DNA of 64,000 nucleotides, from positions 13,388 to 77,387 of the forward strand of contig JBGVCH010000085.1 in the NCBI GenBank assembly GCA_045226335.1. Reading direction: 5' to 3'. The DNA comes from RUG11272 sp045226335. Its GTDB lineage: Bacteria; Bacillota; Clostridia; Christensenellales; Aristaeellaceae. The notes beneath the pieces were generated by a model, which saw only the letters and a list, made by a program, of their open reading frames with translations, ran no database searches and was not told the origin of the DNA. The position numbers and the translations under genes are program-made. Positions 36,232-44,741 of the stretch are shown piece after piece; the stretch's first letter is position 1; every line of letters starts with the position of its first letter.

Positions 36232-37103
36232 CCGACACGCCCTACACGGATCTGACCCACGCGGCGTTTTCGCCGGCGGCGCCGGATCCATCCGATCCCA
36301 GGGTGCTGGCCTGGCTCATCCGGCGTCACGGTCTGGAGATGACCCACCTGAGCCGCGGGAGCCACATCGGCGCCATCTTTTCCCTGGCGGAGATCATGGC
36401 GGTGCTCTACACCCGGGTCCTGAAGGTCCGGCCCGACGATCCCAAGTGGCCGGAACGGGACAGGCTGATCCTGTCGAAGGGGCATGCCGGCGCCGCCGTC
36501 TATGCCGCGCTGGCGGAACGCGGCTTTTTTCCGGTCGAGGAGCTGAAAACGCACTATGCCAACGGTTCCCGCCTGTCCGGCCATGTGAGCCACAAGGGGA
36601 TCCCGGGGGTGGAGCTCTCCACCGGCTCTCTGGGCCACGGCCTCGGCGTGGCGGTGGGCATGGCCCTGGGCGCGAAGATGGACGGCGCCTCCTGGCGGAC
36701 GTTCGCCGTGCTGGGAGACGGGGAGTGCGATGAAGGCTCGGTCTGGGAGGCCGCGCTCCAGGCCCGGCAGTACGGGCTGGATCATCTCATTGCCGTGGTG
36801 GATCACAACCGCATGCAGTCTCTGGATTTCTGCGAGAACACCCTGGCGCTGGAACCCTTCGCGGACAAATGGCGCGCTTTCGGATGGCACGCCGTGGAAG
36901 CGGACGGCCACGACACGGAAGCCCTGGCCGCGGCCTTCGGCGACGCCATGGCCTGGCGGGAGGGTCCCAGCGTCATCATCGCCGGGACGGTGAAGGGCAA
37001 AGGGGTCTCCTTCATGGAGAACAACATCCTCTGGCACTACCGCACCCCCCAGGGGGACGAGTATGAAGCGGCGCTTCGGGAATTGGAGGCACAGCGGCCA
37101 TGA
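36228..37103 (+). CDS. Transketolase N-terminal subunit (TPP-binding)
   Basis: The 291-residue half-transketolase carries the thiamine diphosphate site: GLEMTHLSRGSHIGAIFSL near 38, LSKGHAGAA near 85, HVSHKGIPGVELSTGSLGHGL near 118 region, and the GDGECDEGSVWE magnesium/TPP motif near 163. The C-terminal partner follows with a 4-base overlap. It is not full-length metabolic transketolase; split pairs often sit in polysaccharide or secondary sugar clusters, which fits its place between a lipid-carrier sugar transferase and LicD. Product sugar unknown. Confidence 0.92.
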   Translation: MTDTPYTDLTHAAFSPAAPDPSDPRVLAWLIRRHGLEMTHLSRGSHIGAIFSLAEIMAVLYTRVLKVRPDDPKWPERDRLILSKGHAGAAVYAALAERGFFPVEELKTHYANGSRLSGHVSHKGIPGVELSTGSLGHGLGVAVGMALGAKMDGASWRTFAVLGDGECDEGSVWEAALQARQYGLDHLIAVVDHNRMQSLDFCENTLALEPFADKWRAFGWHAVEADGHDTEALAAAFGDAMAWREGPSVIIAGTVKGKGVSFMENNILWHYRTPQGDEYEAALRELEAQRP

Positions 37104-38032
37104 GAGACGCATTCACCCGGGTCCTGATGCGGGAAGCCGCGGCGGATCCACGGCTGACGCTGATCACCGGCGATCTGGGCTTCGGCGTGCTGAAGCCCTT
37201 CTGGGAGACCTATCCGAAGCAGTTCATCAACGCCGGCATCGCGGAACAGGGCATGACCGCCATGGCCGCCGGGCTGGCCGCCACCGGCCGTACGGTGCTG
37301 ACCTATTCCATCGGCAACTTCCCCACCCTGCGCTGTGTCGAGCAGATCCGCAACGACTGCGCCTACCACGGGGCCAACGTGAAGATCGTGTGCGTGGGCG
37401 GCGGGTTTGTCTACGGCAGCCTGGGCATGAGCCATCACGCCACGGAGGACATCGCCGTCCTGCGGGCGCTGCCCGGCGTGACCGTCTTCACCCCCGGCGA
37501 TCCGGCCGAGGTGGAGGCCGTGGTGCCGATGATGCTCCGGACCCCCGGCACCTGCTACCTGCGGCTGGGCCGCGGCGGTGAGCCCGTCGTGCACCCGGAG
37601 CCCGTCGCGGACTGGGCCGTTCCCCGGGCGCTGACCCTGCGAAAGGGCAAAGACGTGGCGCTGCTCTCCGCCGGCGGCATCCTGACCCAGACCACGGCGG
37701 CGGCGGACCTCCTGGCCGCGCGGGGCGTCTCGGCGGAAGTGGTCTCCTTCCCCTGCGTAAAGCCCATCGACGCCGAAGCCCTGAGGCAGCTGGCGGCCCG
37801 TTTCCCCCTGCTGGTCACGGTGGAGGAGCACAACGTGACGGGCGGCTTCGGCTCCGCGGTGTGTGAAGTGCTGGCTGAGGACGGTTTCGCCTGCAAGGTG
37901 AAGCGCATCGGTATGCCGGATGTGTATTCCAGTGTCGTGGGAACCCAGCAGTATCTGCGCGGTGTGTACGGCATGGACGCCGAAGCTGTCTGCCACCGCA
38001 CCCTGGAATGGCTGAAGAAAACGGAGGACTGA
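37100..38032 (+). CDS. Transketolase C-terminal subunit
   Basis: The 310-residue partner contains the pyrimidine-binding domain: LITGDLGFGVLKPF near 22, the catalytic glutamate in GIAEQGMTAMAAGLA near 50, SHHATEDIAVLRALPGVTV near 110, followed by the C-terminal domain with EEHNVTGGFGSAV near 240. It overlaps the N subunit by 4 bases, so they should form the working enzyme that moves a two-carbon ketol group. See the N-subunit entry for context. Confidence 0.92.
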   Translation: MRDAFTRVLMREAAADPRLTLITGDLGFGVLKPFWETYPKQFINAGIAEQGMTAMAAGLAATGRTVLTYSIGNFPTLRCVEQIRNDCAYHGANVKIVCVGGGFVYGSLGMSHHATEDIAVLRALPGVTVFTPGDPAEVEAVVPMMLRTPGTCYLRLGRGGEPVVHPEPVADWAVPRALTLRKGKDVALLSAGGILTQTTAAADLLAARGVSAEVVSFPCVKPIDAEALRQLAARFPLLVTVEEHNVTGGFGSAVCEVLAEDGFACKVKRIGMPDVYSSVVGTQQYLRGVYGMDAEAVCHRTLEWLKKTED

Positions 38033-38035
38033 TCC

Positions 38036-38785
38036 ATGCCTGACGCACATGCGCTCTCCCTGGAAGCGATCCACGCGGAGCTCATCGAACAGTTGAAGGA
38101 CATCACGGCGATATGCGAGCGCCACGGCATCCGCTACAACATGATGTGCGGAAGCCTGCTGGGCGCGGTTCGGCACAAGGGCTTCATCCCCTGGGATGAC
38201 GATGTGGACCTGCTCATCACCCGGGAGGAGTTTACCCGCTTCCGGGAAGTCTACCCGAAGGAATGTGACCCCCGCTTCGAGCTGACCTACCTGAACACCT
38301 GGACGCCCCGGGTCATGAACCGGGATCCGGAAAAGGCCGCCGCTTTCACGGACCTGTTCATCCTGGACCATGTGCCGCCGGAAGGGCTGAAGCGCAAGGT
38401 CTGGTTCCTGCGGCTGCACCTGCTGCAGGGCATGCTGAAGCGCAACACGGACTACTCCCGCTTCGGGCTGAAGAACCGCATTCTCCTCCGCACGACCCAC
38501 CTGATGGGCCTCCCCTTCTCCACCGCGTGGAAAACCCGGCGTTACGAGAAGATTTCCACCAGGTACACCACGGGAGACGACCTGTGCATGTCCAACGGCG
38601 CTTTCGAGCTGATGATGCACATCTGGCATCCGGACCAGTTCGCTGAGCTGATCGACGCGGATTTCGAGGGCCTGAAGGTCAAGATCCCAGCGAAATACGA
38701 CGAGGTGCTGACCATTCTCTTCGGTCCGGATTACATGACCCCGCCGCCGCCGGAGGAACGGGTGGCCAAGCACCTGGATGTCTGA
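38036..38785 (+). CDS. LicD-family phosphotransferase
   Basis: The 249-residue product has the LicD nucleotidyltransferase-fold core: NMMCGSLLGAVRHKGFIPWD near 35-54, then DDVDLLITREEF with the acidic metal residues, and YDEVLTILFGPDYMTPPP near the end. LicD proteins transfer phosphocholine (or, in related fukutin-type enzymes, polyol phosphate) from a CDP-activated donor to cell-surface glycans. It follows the split transketolase by 3 bases. No choline kinase or cytidylyltransferase gene is in the window, so the group transferred is open. Confidence 0.88.
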   Translation: MPDAHALSLEAIHAELIEQLKDITAICERHGIRYNMMCGSLLGAVRHKGFIPWDDDVDLLITREEFTRFREVYPKECDPRFELTYLNTWTPRVMNRDPEKAAAFTDLFILDHVPPEGLKRKVWFLRLHLLQGMLKRNTDYSRFGLKNRILLRTTHLMGLPFSTAWKTRRYEKISTRYTTGDDLCMSNGAFELMMHIWHPDQFAELIDADFEGLKVKIPAKYDEVLTILFGPDYMTPPPPEERVAKHLDV

Positions 38786-38844
38786 CGGCATTGAAACGAG
38801 AGGAAGACGAGAACACAGTTCGGTCGATGGTTGAGCACATGAAC

Positions 38845-39669
38845 ATGCAGTTGTGTCCACTGTATTCGGGTTCCAGCGGAAACGCCCTCTTCGTCCAGTA
38901 CGGCGATACCCGGATCCTGATCGACGCCGGAAAGTCCGGCAGGATGATCACCGACGCCCTGGAATTCATCGGCGTCGATCCCCGGAGCCTGAACGCCATC
39001 CTGATCACCCACGAACATTCGGATCACATCGCCGGCGCCGGCATCCTGGCCCGGAAGCTGAAGATCCCGGTGTACGCCACCCGCGGCACCTGGAACGCCA
39101 TGGCGTCAAAGATCGGTCCGGTGCCGGAGGATTTCCGCCGAGAGATCGAGCCCGGCGGCGACCTGCTGATCGGGAAACTGGGCATTTCGTCCTTTCCCAT
39201 TCCCCATGACGCAGCCCAGCCCGTGGGCTACCGGCTCTGGGGCGGCAGCGTATCCGCGGCCACGGTGACCGACCTGGGGCATTTCACCGAGAGCGTTCTC
39301 AGCGCGGTCCGGGGCGCGGATCTGGTGCTGCTGGAGTCCAACCATGACCCGGACATGCTGCTGGCCAACGACCACTACAGCCAGGCCCTGAAACGGCGGA
39401 TCCTGGGCAACCACGGCCATCTTTCCAACGAGGCCTGCGCGGAAGCCGCCGTGCGCCTGGTCGACAACGGCGTGCGGAACCTGATCCTGGGGCACCTGTC
39501 CGGGGAGAACAACACCCCACGCCTGGCCCTGACCACCACGGAGACCCGCTGTGAGCTGGAAGGCATCCGGCTGGGACAGGATCTCTTTATCGACATCGCC
39601 TACCGGGACCGGGTGGGCGGGGTGTATACCCTGACCCCCAGAGACCCCTGGGCTGAGCAGAGCATCTGA
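38845..39669 (+). CDS. WalJ/YycJ-like metallo-beta-lactamase-fold hydrolase
   Basis: Start at 38845 (MQLCPLYSGSSGNA) chosen by family N-terminus; upstream in-frame ATG and TTG codons are possible. The 274-residue protein has SSGNALFVQY near 8-17, the metal motif THEHSDH near 53-59, and DLGHFTESVL near 136. YycJ/WalJ proteins are beta-lactamase-fold nucleases-like enzymes linked to wall and chromosome control in Firmicutes, usually beside walRK, which is absent here. Follows licD by about 60 bases and precedes the ABC-F gene. Confidence 0.88.
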   Translation: MQLCPLYSGSSGNALFVQYGDTRILIDAGKSGRMITDALEFIGVDPRSLNAILITHEHSDHIAGAGILARKLKIPVYATRGTWNAMASKIGPVPEDFRREIEPGGDLLIGKLGISSFPIPHDAAQPVGYRLWGGSVSAATVTDLGHFTESVLSAVRGADLVLLESNHDPDMLLANDHYSQALKRRILGNHGHLSNEACAEAAVRLVDNGVRNLILGHLSGENNTPRLALTTTETRCELEGIRLGQDLFIDIAYRDRVGGVYTLTPRDPWAEQSI

Positions 39670-39687
39670 AGAAAAGAGGTGAAAGAC

Positions 39688-41601
39688 ATGATCCTGCTGT
39701 CACTGCAAGGCGTGCGGAAGAGTTTTGGCACCAACGAGGTCCTGCGGGACGTGTCTTTCACGCTTCAAAATGGCGAGCGCATGGGCCTGGTGGGGGTCAA
39801 CGGCAGCGGCAAGTCCACGCTGATGAAGATCATCGCCGGGTTGGAGACCGCGGACGACGGCACCATCACCATGCAGAAAGGTCTGCGTTTCGGTTACCTG
39901 GCCCAACAGGGCGAGGTCAGCCCGGATCGCACGGTGCTGGAGGAGCTTGAGAGCGTCTTCGAGCCCGTGGTGGCCATGGAACGCCAGCTGCGCCAGCTGG
40001 AAGCCGACATGGCGGAGAGCGCCGGAGACGAAGCCCTGCTGAGACGCCTCGGGAGCCAGTACGACCAGCTGACCAGGGATTTCGAGCGGGCCAACGGTTA
40101 CGGCTGGAAGTCCCAGGTCCAGGGCGTTCTGGCCGGCCTCGGTTTCCGGAAGGACCAGCAGCAGCAAAAGGCGTGCCTGCTGTCCGGCGGTGAGCGCACC
40201 CGGCTGTGTCTGGGCCGGATGCTCCTCACGGAGCCGGACGTCCTGCTTCTGGATGAGCCCACCAACCATCTGGACCTGAAGGCCATCAGCTGGCTGGAGG
40301 ATTATCTGCAGAACTGGCGCGGCGCCGTTCTGCTGATCAGCCATGACCGCTACTTCATGGACCATGTCTGCGGACGCATGGCGGAACTGCTCTTCGGCCG
40401 CATCGAGTGCTACAACGGCAACTACACCGAGTACAACGCCCAGCGGGCCGAGCGGTTCGCGATCCGCATGAAGGCCTGGCAGCTGCAGCAGAGGGAGATC
40501 GCCCGGCAGGAGGCCATCATCGCGCGATACCGGTCCTTCAACCGGGAAAAAAGCATCAAAGCCGCCGAGAGCAAGGAAAAGCGGCTGGAAAAGGTCGAGC
40601 GGCTGGAAAAGCCCACGGACGAGAGCGCCATCCGCTTCCGGTTCGATGTCCGCCGCCGCACCGGCGACGATGTGCTGATGGCGGAAGAACTGCGGAAGGG
40701 CTATGACGGGCGCACCCTCTTCGAGCATGTGAAGCTGCACCTGCGGGCCGGCGACCGCTGCGCCCTTATCGGGGACAACGGCGTCGGCAAGACCACCCTG
40801 CTGCGCTGCATTGTCGGCGAAGAGAAGCCTGACGGCGGCACGATCCGCTTCGGCGCCGGCGTGGACATCGGCTACTACGACCAGCACCAGGCCAAGCTCC
40901 ACAACGGCAAGACCGTGCTGGACGAGGTGTGGGACGACTTCCGCCGGCTGGATCAGACCGAAGTCCGCGGCGCCCTGGGGCTCTTCCTCTTCACCGGGGA
41001 CGAGGTGCTGATGCCCGTCGGTACGCTTTCCGGCGGCGAAAAAGGCCGGGTGGCCCTGACAAAGCTCATGCTGCACAAGGACAATCTGCTGCTGCTGGAC
41101 GAGCCCACCAACCACCTGGACATGGACAGCCGCGAGGTGCTGGAGCAGGCTCTGCAGGACTTCCCCGGCACCATTCTGGCCATCAGCCACGACCGCTACT
41201 TCATTAACAAGTTCGCGGAGAAGGTGCTGGTCCTCACCCCGGACGGGCTTCAGGAGTACCTGGGCAACTACGACGACTACTTCGAGAAGATCAACCGGGA
41301 ACTGCCCCCCGACGGGGATGCCCCGTCCGTGACCCGCACCCAGCAGGACAAGGCCAGGCGCAAGTCCCGGGACGAACTGCAGCGGCAGAAGGAACGCAAA
41401 CAGCAGCTGAAGGACGCGGAAGACGCCGTGACGCGGGCGGAGGAAGAGGCGTCGGACATGGAGATGCGCCTGGCGGATCCGGCCATCTGGCAGGACCCGG
41501 ACAGCGCCGCGGCCCTGACGAAAGCCTACCAGCTGAAAAAGGATGAACTGGCCGCTCTCTACGCCCGGTGGGAAACCCTGGAAGCGGAGGCGTCGGAATG
41601 A
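39688..41601 (+). CDS. ABC-F family ATPase (ribosome-associated type)
   Basis: Start at 39688 (MILLSLQGVRKSFG), with AAAGAGGTG upstream. The 637-residue protein has two ABC cassettes without membrane segments: Walker A GVNGSGKST near 36-44 and GDNGVGKTT near 360-368, signature LSGGERTR near 165 and LSGGEKGR near 450, Walker B LLLDEPTNHLD twice. The interdomain arm lies about 240-320, and a coiled-coil C-terminal extension runs from about 545. This is the Uup/YdiF-like layout of ABC-F factors that act on ribosomes stalled or idle at the exit site. No sign that it is a resistance determinant. Confidence 0.94.
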   Translation: MILLSLQGVRKSFGTNEVLRDVSFTLQNGERMGLVGVNGSGKSTLMKIIAGLETADDGTITMQKGLRFGYLAQQGEVSPDRTVLEELESVFEPVVAMERQLRQLEADMAESAGDEALLRRLGSQYDQLTRDFERANGYGWKSQVQGVLAGLGFRKDQQQQKACLLSGGERTRLCLGRMLLTEPDVLLLDEPTNHLDLKAISWLEDYLQNWRGAVLLISHDRYFMDHVCGRMAELLFGRIECYNGNYTEYNAQRAERFAIRMKAWQLQQREIARQEAIIARYRSFNREKSIKAAESKEKRLEKVERLEKPTDESAIRFRFDVRRRTGDDVLMAEELRKGYDGRTLFEHVKLHLRAGDRCALIGDNGVGKTTLLRCIVGEEKPDGGTIRFGAGVDIGYYDQHQAKLHNGKTVLDEVWDDFRRLDQTEVRGALGLFLFTGDEVLMPVGTLSGGEKGRVALTKLMLHKDNLLLLDEPTNHLDMDSREVLEQALQDFPGTILAISHDRYFINKFAEKVLVLTPDGLQEYLGNYDDYFEKINRELPPDGDAPSVTRTQQDKARRKSRDELQRQKERKQQLKDAEDAVTRAEEEASDMEMRLADPAIWQDPDSAAALTKAYQLKKDELAALYARWETLEAEASE

Positions 41602-42128
41602 ACATCGTTCTCGTGGAGCCGGAGATCCCGCAGAATACCGGCAACATCGCCCGGACCTGCGCCGCCACCGGCTCCGAGCTGCACCTGATCCGTCCCCTGG
41701 GCTTTTCGCTGGACGACCGGTACATGCGCCGGGCCGGGCTGGATTACTGGTTTCTGATGAAGTACCGTGTCTATGACGATCTGGCGGACTTCTTCCGGCA
41801 GCATCCCGGCGCCCGGTGCTGGTTCGCCTCCACCAAAGCGCCAGGCAGCTATACCGATGTGCGGTACGGACCGGAAGACTTTCTTGTCTTCGGCCGGGAA
41901 TCCAGGGGCCTGCCGGAAAACCTCCTGGCCGCGGAGTATGAACGCTGCGTCCGGATCCCCATGCGGCCCAAAGCCCGGAGTTTGAACCTATCAAACGCCG
42001 TGGCGGTGGTCCTGTACGAAGCCCTGCGGCAAACGGGGTTTCCGGGCCTGTCGGATCACGGCGAGCTCACCGGACGGCAGGAGCCGGAAGGCGCCTGGTT
42101 GGATTACCTGGGCGGAAATCCCGAATAA
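41598..42128 (+). CDS. trmL: tRNA (cytidine(34)-2'-O)-methyltransferase
   Basis: SpoU-class methyltransferase modifying the wobble base of leucine tRNAs. The 176-residue protein starts at 41598, overlapping the ABC-F stop by 4 bases, with MNIVLVEPEIPQNTGNIAR near 1-19 (SPOUT motif 1), FGRESRGLP near 100 (motif 2, the knot) and SLNLSNAVAVVLYEALRQ near 130 (motif 3). Short, with no RNA-binding extension, as in TrmL. Next gene argH is 18 bases on. Confidence 0.93.
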   Translation: MNIVLVEPEIPQNTGNIARTCAATGSELHLIRPLGFSLDDRYMRRAGLDYWFLMKYRVYDDLADFFRQHPGARCWFASTKAPGSYTDVRYGPEDFLVFGRESRGLPENLLAAEYERCVRIPMRPKARSLNLSNAVAVVLYEALRQTGFPGLSDHGELTGRQEPEGAWLDYLGGNPE

Positions 42129-42146
42129 AGGAAATGAGGGAAACAT

Positions 42147-43517
42147 ATGAAACTTTGGGGCGGACGCTTCAGCAAGGCCACCGACGGCCTGGTGGACGAC
42201 TTCAACTCCTCCATCAGCTTTGACAAGCGGCTCTATGAGCAGGACATCCTGGGTTCTGTCGCCCACGCCACCATGCTGGGCGAGCAGGGCATCATCCCCG
42301 CGGAGGACGCCGCGGCCATCGTGGCCGGCCTGAAGGACATCCTGGCCGACGCCAAAGCCGGAAAAATCGAATGGATGACCGATGCCGAGGACATCCACAT
42401 GAATGTAGAAACCATCCTGACGCAGCGCATCGGCGAGGCCGGCAAGCGGCTCCACACGGGCCGGAGCCGCAACGACCAGGTGGCGCTGGACACCCACATG
42501 TACGCAAGGCAGTGCTGCCGCGAGGCCCGGGATCTGGTGGCCGACCTCATCACCGCCCTGCTGGACATTGCCCAGGACAACCTGCACACCGTCATGCCGG
42601 GATACACCCACATGCAGAAGGCCCAGCCCATCACCCTGGCGCACCACATGATGGCCTATGTACAGATGTTCCTGCGGGACCGGAGCCGTTTCGCCCGGGC
42701 GGAGGAGGCGGCCGACGTCATGCCGCTGGGCTCCGGCGCTCTGGCCGGGACCACCTATCCGCTGAACCGGGAACGGGTGGCGGAGCTGCTGGACTTCCCC
42801 GCCATCACGGCCAACAGCCTGGACGGCGTCAGTGACCGGGATTACCTCCTGGATTACCTGCACGCGGCCTCCGTCTGCATGATGCACCTGTCGCGCTTCT
42901 CGGAGGAGCTGATCCTCTGGTCCACCACGGAGTTCCGCTTCGTGGTCATGGACGACGCCTTCTCCACCGGATCCTCCATCATGCCGCAAAAGAAAAACCC
43001 CGACGTGGCGGAGCTGATCCGAGGCAAGACCGGCCGGGTCTACGGCGACCTGATGGGTCTGCTGACCGTCATGAAGGGCCTCCCGCTCGCCTACAACAAG
43101 GACATGCAGGAGGACAAGGAGGGCTTCTTTGACGCGAGGGACACCCTGGTGAAGTCCCTGACGGTGTTCACCGCCATGCTTCGGACCCTGACCTTCCGCA
43201 AGGATGAAATGGCCCGGGGCACGGAGAGCGGCTTCACCAACGCCACGGACTGCGCCGACTATCTGGTGCGCAAGGGCGTGGCCTTCCGGGATGCTCACCG
43301 GGTGGTGGGACAGCTGGTGGCCCACTGTCTGGATCAGGACAAAGCCCTTCTGGATCTGCGGTTGGAGGAGCTTCGGAAGTTCCATCCCGCTTTTGACAGC
43401 GACGTGTATGAGGCCATGAGCAGCAAGGCCTGCGTGGAACGGCGGAACCTGCCCGGCGGACCCGCGCCGGAAGCGGTGCAGGCCGCCATCGACGCGGCCC
43501 GGGCCGCGCTGGGCTGA
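42147..43517 (+). CDS. argH: Argininosuccinate lyase
   Basis: Splits argininosuccinate to arginine and fumarate. The 456-residue protein has KLWGGRFSKATDGLVDDFNS near 1-20, HTGRSRNDQVA near 108, HMQKAQPITLAHHM near 155, and the flexible catalytic loop GSSIMPQKKNPD near 275. RBS is AAGGAAATGAGGG. argG and other arginine genes are not in the window, so it is isolated from its pathway partner and probably rides on the trmL or ABC-F transcript. Confidence 0.96.
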   Translation: MKLWGGRFSKATDGLVDDFNSSISFDKRLYEQDILGSVAHATMLGEQGIIPAEDAAAIVAGLKDILADAKAGKIEWMTDAEDIHMNVETILTQRIGEAGKRLHTGRSRNDQVALDTHMYARQCCREARDLVADLITALLDIAQDNLHTVMPGYTHMQKAQPITLAHHMMAYVQMFLRDRSRFARAEEAADVMPLGSGALAGTTYPLNRERVAELLDFPAITANSLDGVSDRDYLLDYLHAASVCMMHLSRFSEELILWSTTEFRFVVMDDAFSTGSSIMPQKKNPDVAELIRGKTGRVYGDLMGLLTVMKGLPLAYNKDMQEDKEGFFDARDTLVKSLTVFTAMLRTLTFRKDEMARGTESGFTNATDCADYLVRKGVAFRDAHRVVGQLVAHCLDQDKALLDLRLEELRKFHPAFDSDVYEAMSSKACVERRNLPGGPAPEAVQAAIDAARAALG

Positions 43518-43529
43518 GGAGGGAACCCC

Positions 43530-44738
43530 ATGACCGTGACGTGGGCGGAGATCGTGCTGCTGATGCTGACGGCGGCCGTCATCGGGCTGCTGGCCGCCCT
43601 GCTGATCCAGCAGCGGGGGCAGCGGAGCGGCGAGAGACTGAACGCCCAGCAGCAGGCTTCCCTGATCAACCAGGTGGCGGATGAACTGCTGGACGCCCTG
43701 GACAGCGAAAAAGGCGCCATGCAGCAGGCCCTCCGGGACGCTTCCGCCGCCCAGGGACAGCTGGGTCAGGCCCAGCAGGCCCAGTTCGGCACCATGCTGG
43801 AAACCATCCGCCAGCTGGACGCCCGCATGGCGGAGATGCGCCGGGAAAACGCGGCCCAGCTCAGCGAGATGCAGCGCAGCGTGGACGAACGCCTGGCGGA
43901 ATCCCTGGACCGGCGGCTGGGCGAGAGCTTCGAGCTGGTATCCAGGCGGCTGGATCAGGTGTCCCGCGGCCTTGGGGAAATGCAAAGCCTGGCGGCCGGC
44001 GTCAGCGACCTGCGAAAGGTCTTCGCCAACGTGAAGACCCGGGGCGTCTGGGGCGAGGTCCAACTTGGATCCCTTCTGTCGGAAATCCTGGCCCCCGGTC
44101 AGTATGAGACCAACGTCTGCGTCGTTCCCGGAAGCCAGGAACGCGTGGAATTTGCCATCCGCCTCCCGGGGCGGGACGGCAGCGAAGTCTGGCTACCCAT
44201 CGACGCGAAGTTTCCACAGGAGGACTGGCTGCGGCTGCAGGACGCCTCGGCCGAAGGGGACGCCGCCGCCGCGGAACAGAGCCGCCGGGCCCTGCGCGCC
44301 CGTCTGAAGACCGAAGCCAAGCGGATTGCCTCCAAGTATGTAGCCCCGCCTTACTCCACGGACTTCGCGGTGATGTTCCTGCCGGTGGAAGGGCTGTACG
44401 CCGAGGCGGTCCGGGACGCCGGGCTGATGGAGGAGCTCCAGCGGGACAGCCGCATTGTCATGGCCGGGCCTTCCACCTTTGCCGCCCTGCTGAACGCCCT
44501 TCAAATGGGCTTCCGGACCCTGGCCATCGAGCAGCGATCCGGCGAGGTCTGGCAGCTGCTCGGCGAGGTCCGGGGCGACTTCGGCCGTTTCGCGGACACA
44601 CTGGAAAAGACCCGCCAGCGCCTGCAGCAGGCCAGCGAGTCCATGGATACCGCCATGTCCAGAACCAACGCCATCCGGGGCCGCCTCAACAGCCTCGATC
44701 TGGACGCCGGGGCCGGCGACGCGCCATCCGATCCATAA
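43530..44738 (+). CDS. rmuC: RmuC-type DNA recombination protein
   Basis: The 402-residue protein has an N-terminal hydrophobic anchor (about 8-28), a long coiled-coil (about 35-155, rich in Gln, Ala, Glu), and the RmuC domain with KTRGVWGEVQLGSLLSEIL near 168-188, PIDAKFPQEDWLRL near 225 and FLPVEGLYAEA near 290. RmuC limits inversions at short repeats in E. coli and is a suspected nuclease of the PD-(D/E)xK kind. GAGGAGG RBS, 12 bases after argH. It ends 3 bases from the stop of the convergent addB, with no terminator visible between. Confidence 0.93.
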   Translation: MTVTWAEIVLLMLTAAVIGLLAALLIQQRGQRSGERLNAQQQASLINQVADELLDALDSEKGAMQQALRDASAAQGQLGQAQQAQFGTMLETIRQLDARMAEMRRENAAQLSEMQRSVDERLAESLDRRLGESFELVSRRLDQVSRGLGEMQSLAAGVSDLRKVFANVKTRGVWGEVQLGSLLSEILAPGQYETNVCVVPGSQERVEFAIRLPGRDGSEVWLPIDAKFPQEDWLRLQDASAEGDAAAAEQSRRALRARLKTEAKRIASKYVAPPYSTDFAVMFLPVEGLYAEAVRDAGLMEELQRDSRIVMAGPSTFAALLNALQMGFRTLAIEQRSGEVWQLLGEVRGDFGRFADTLEKTRQRLQQASESMDTAMSRTNAIRGRLNSLDLDAGAGDAPSDP

Positions 44739-44741
44739 GCG

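Noticed and set aside
39688..41601. ABC-F antibiotic-resistance protein
   Set aside because: The layout with a C-terminal coiled-coil extension and housekeeping neighbours (trmL, argH) fits a general ribosome factor; nothing indicates resistance.
39700..41994. 764-codon open frame antisense to the ABC-F gene
   Set aside because: Same reason: GC-driven absence of stop codons opposite a conserved gene.
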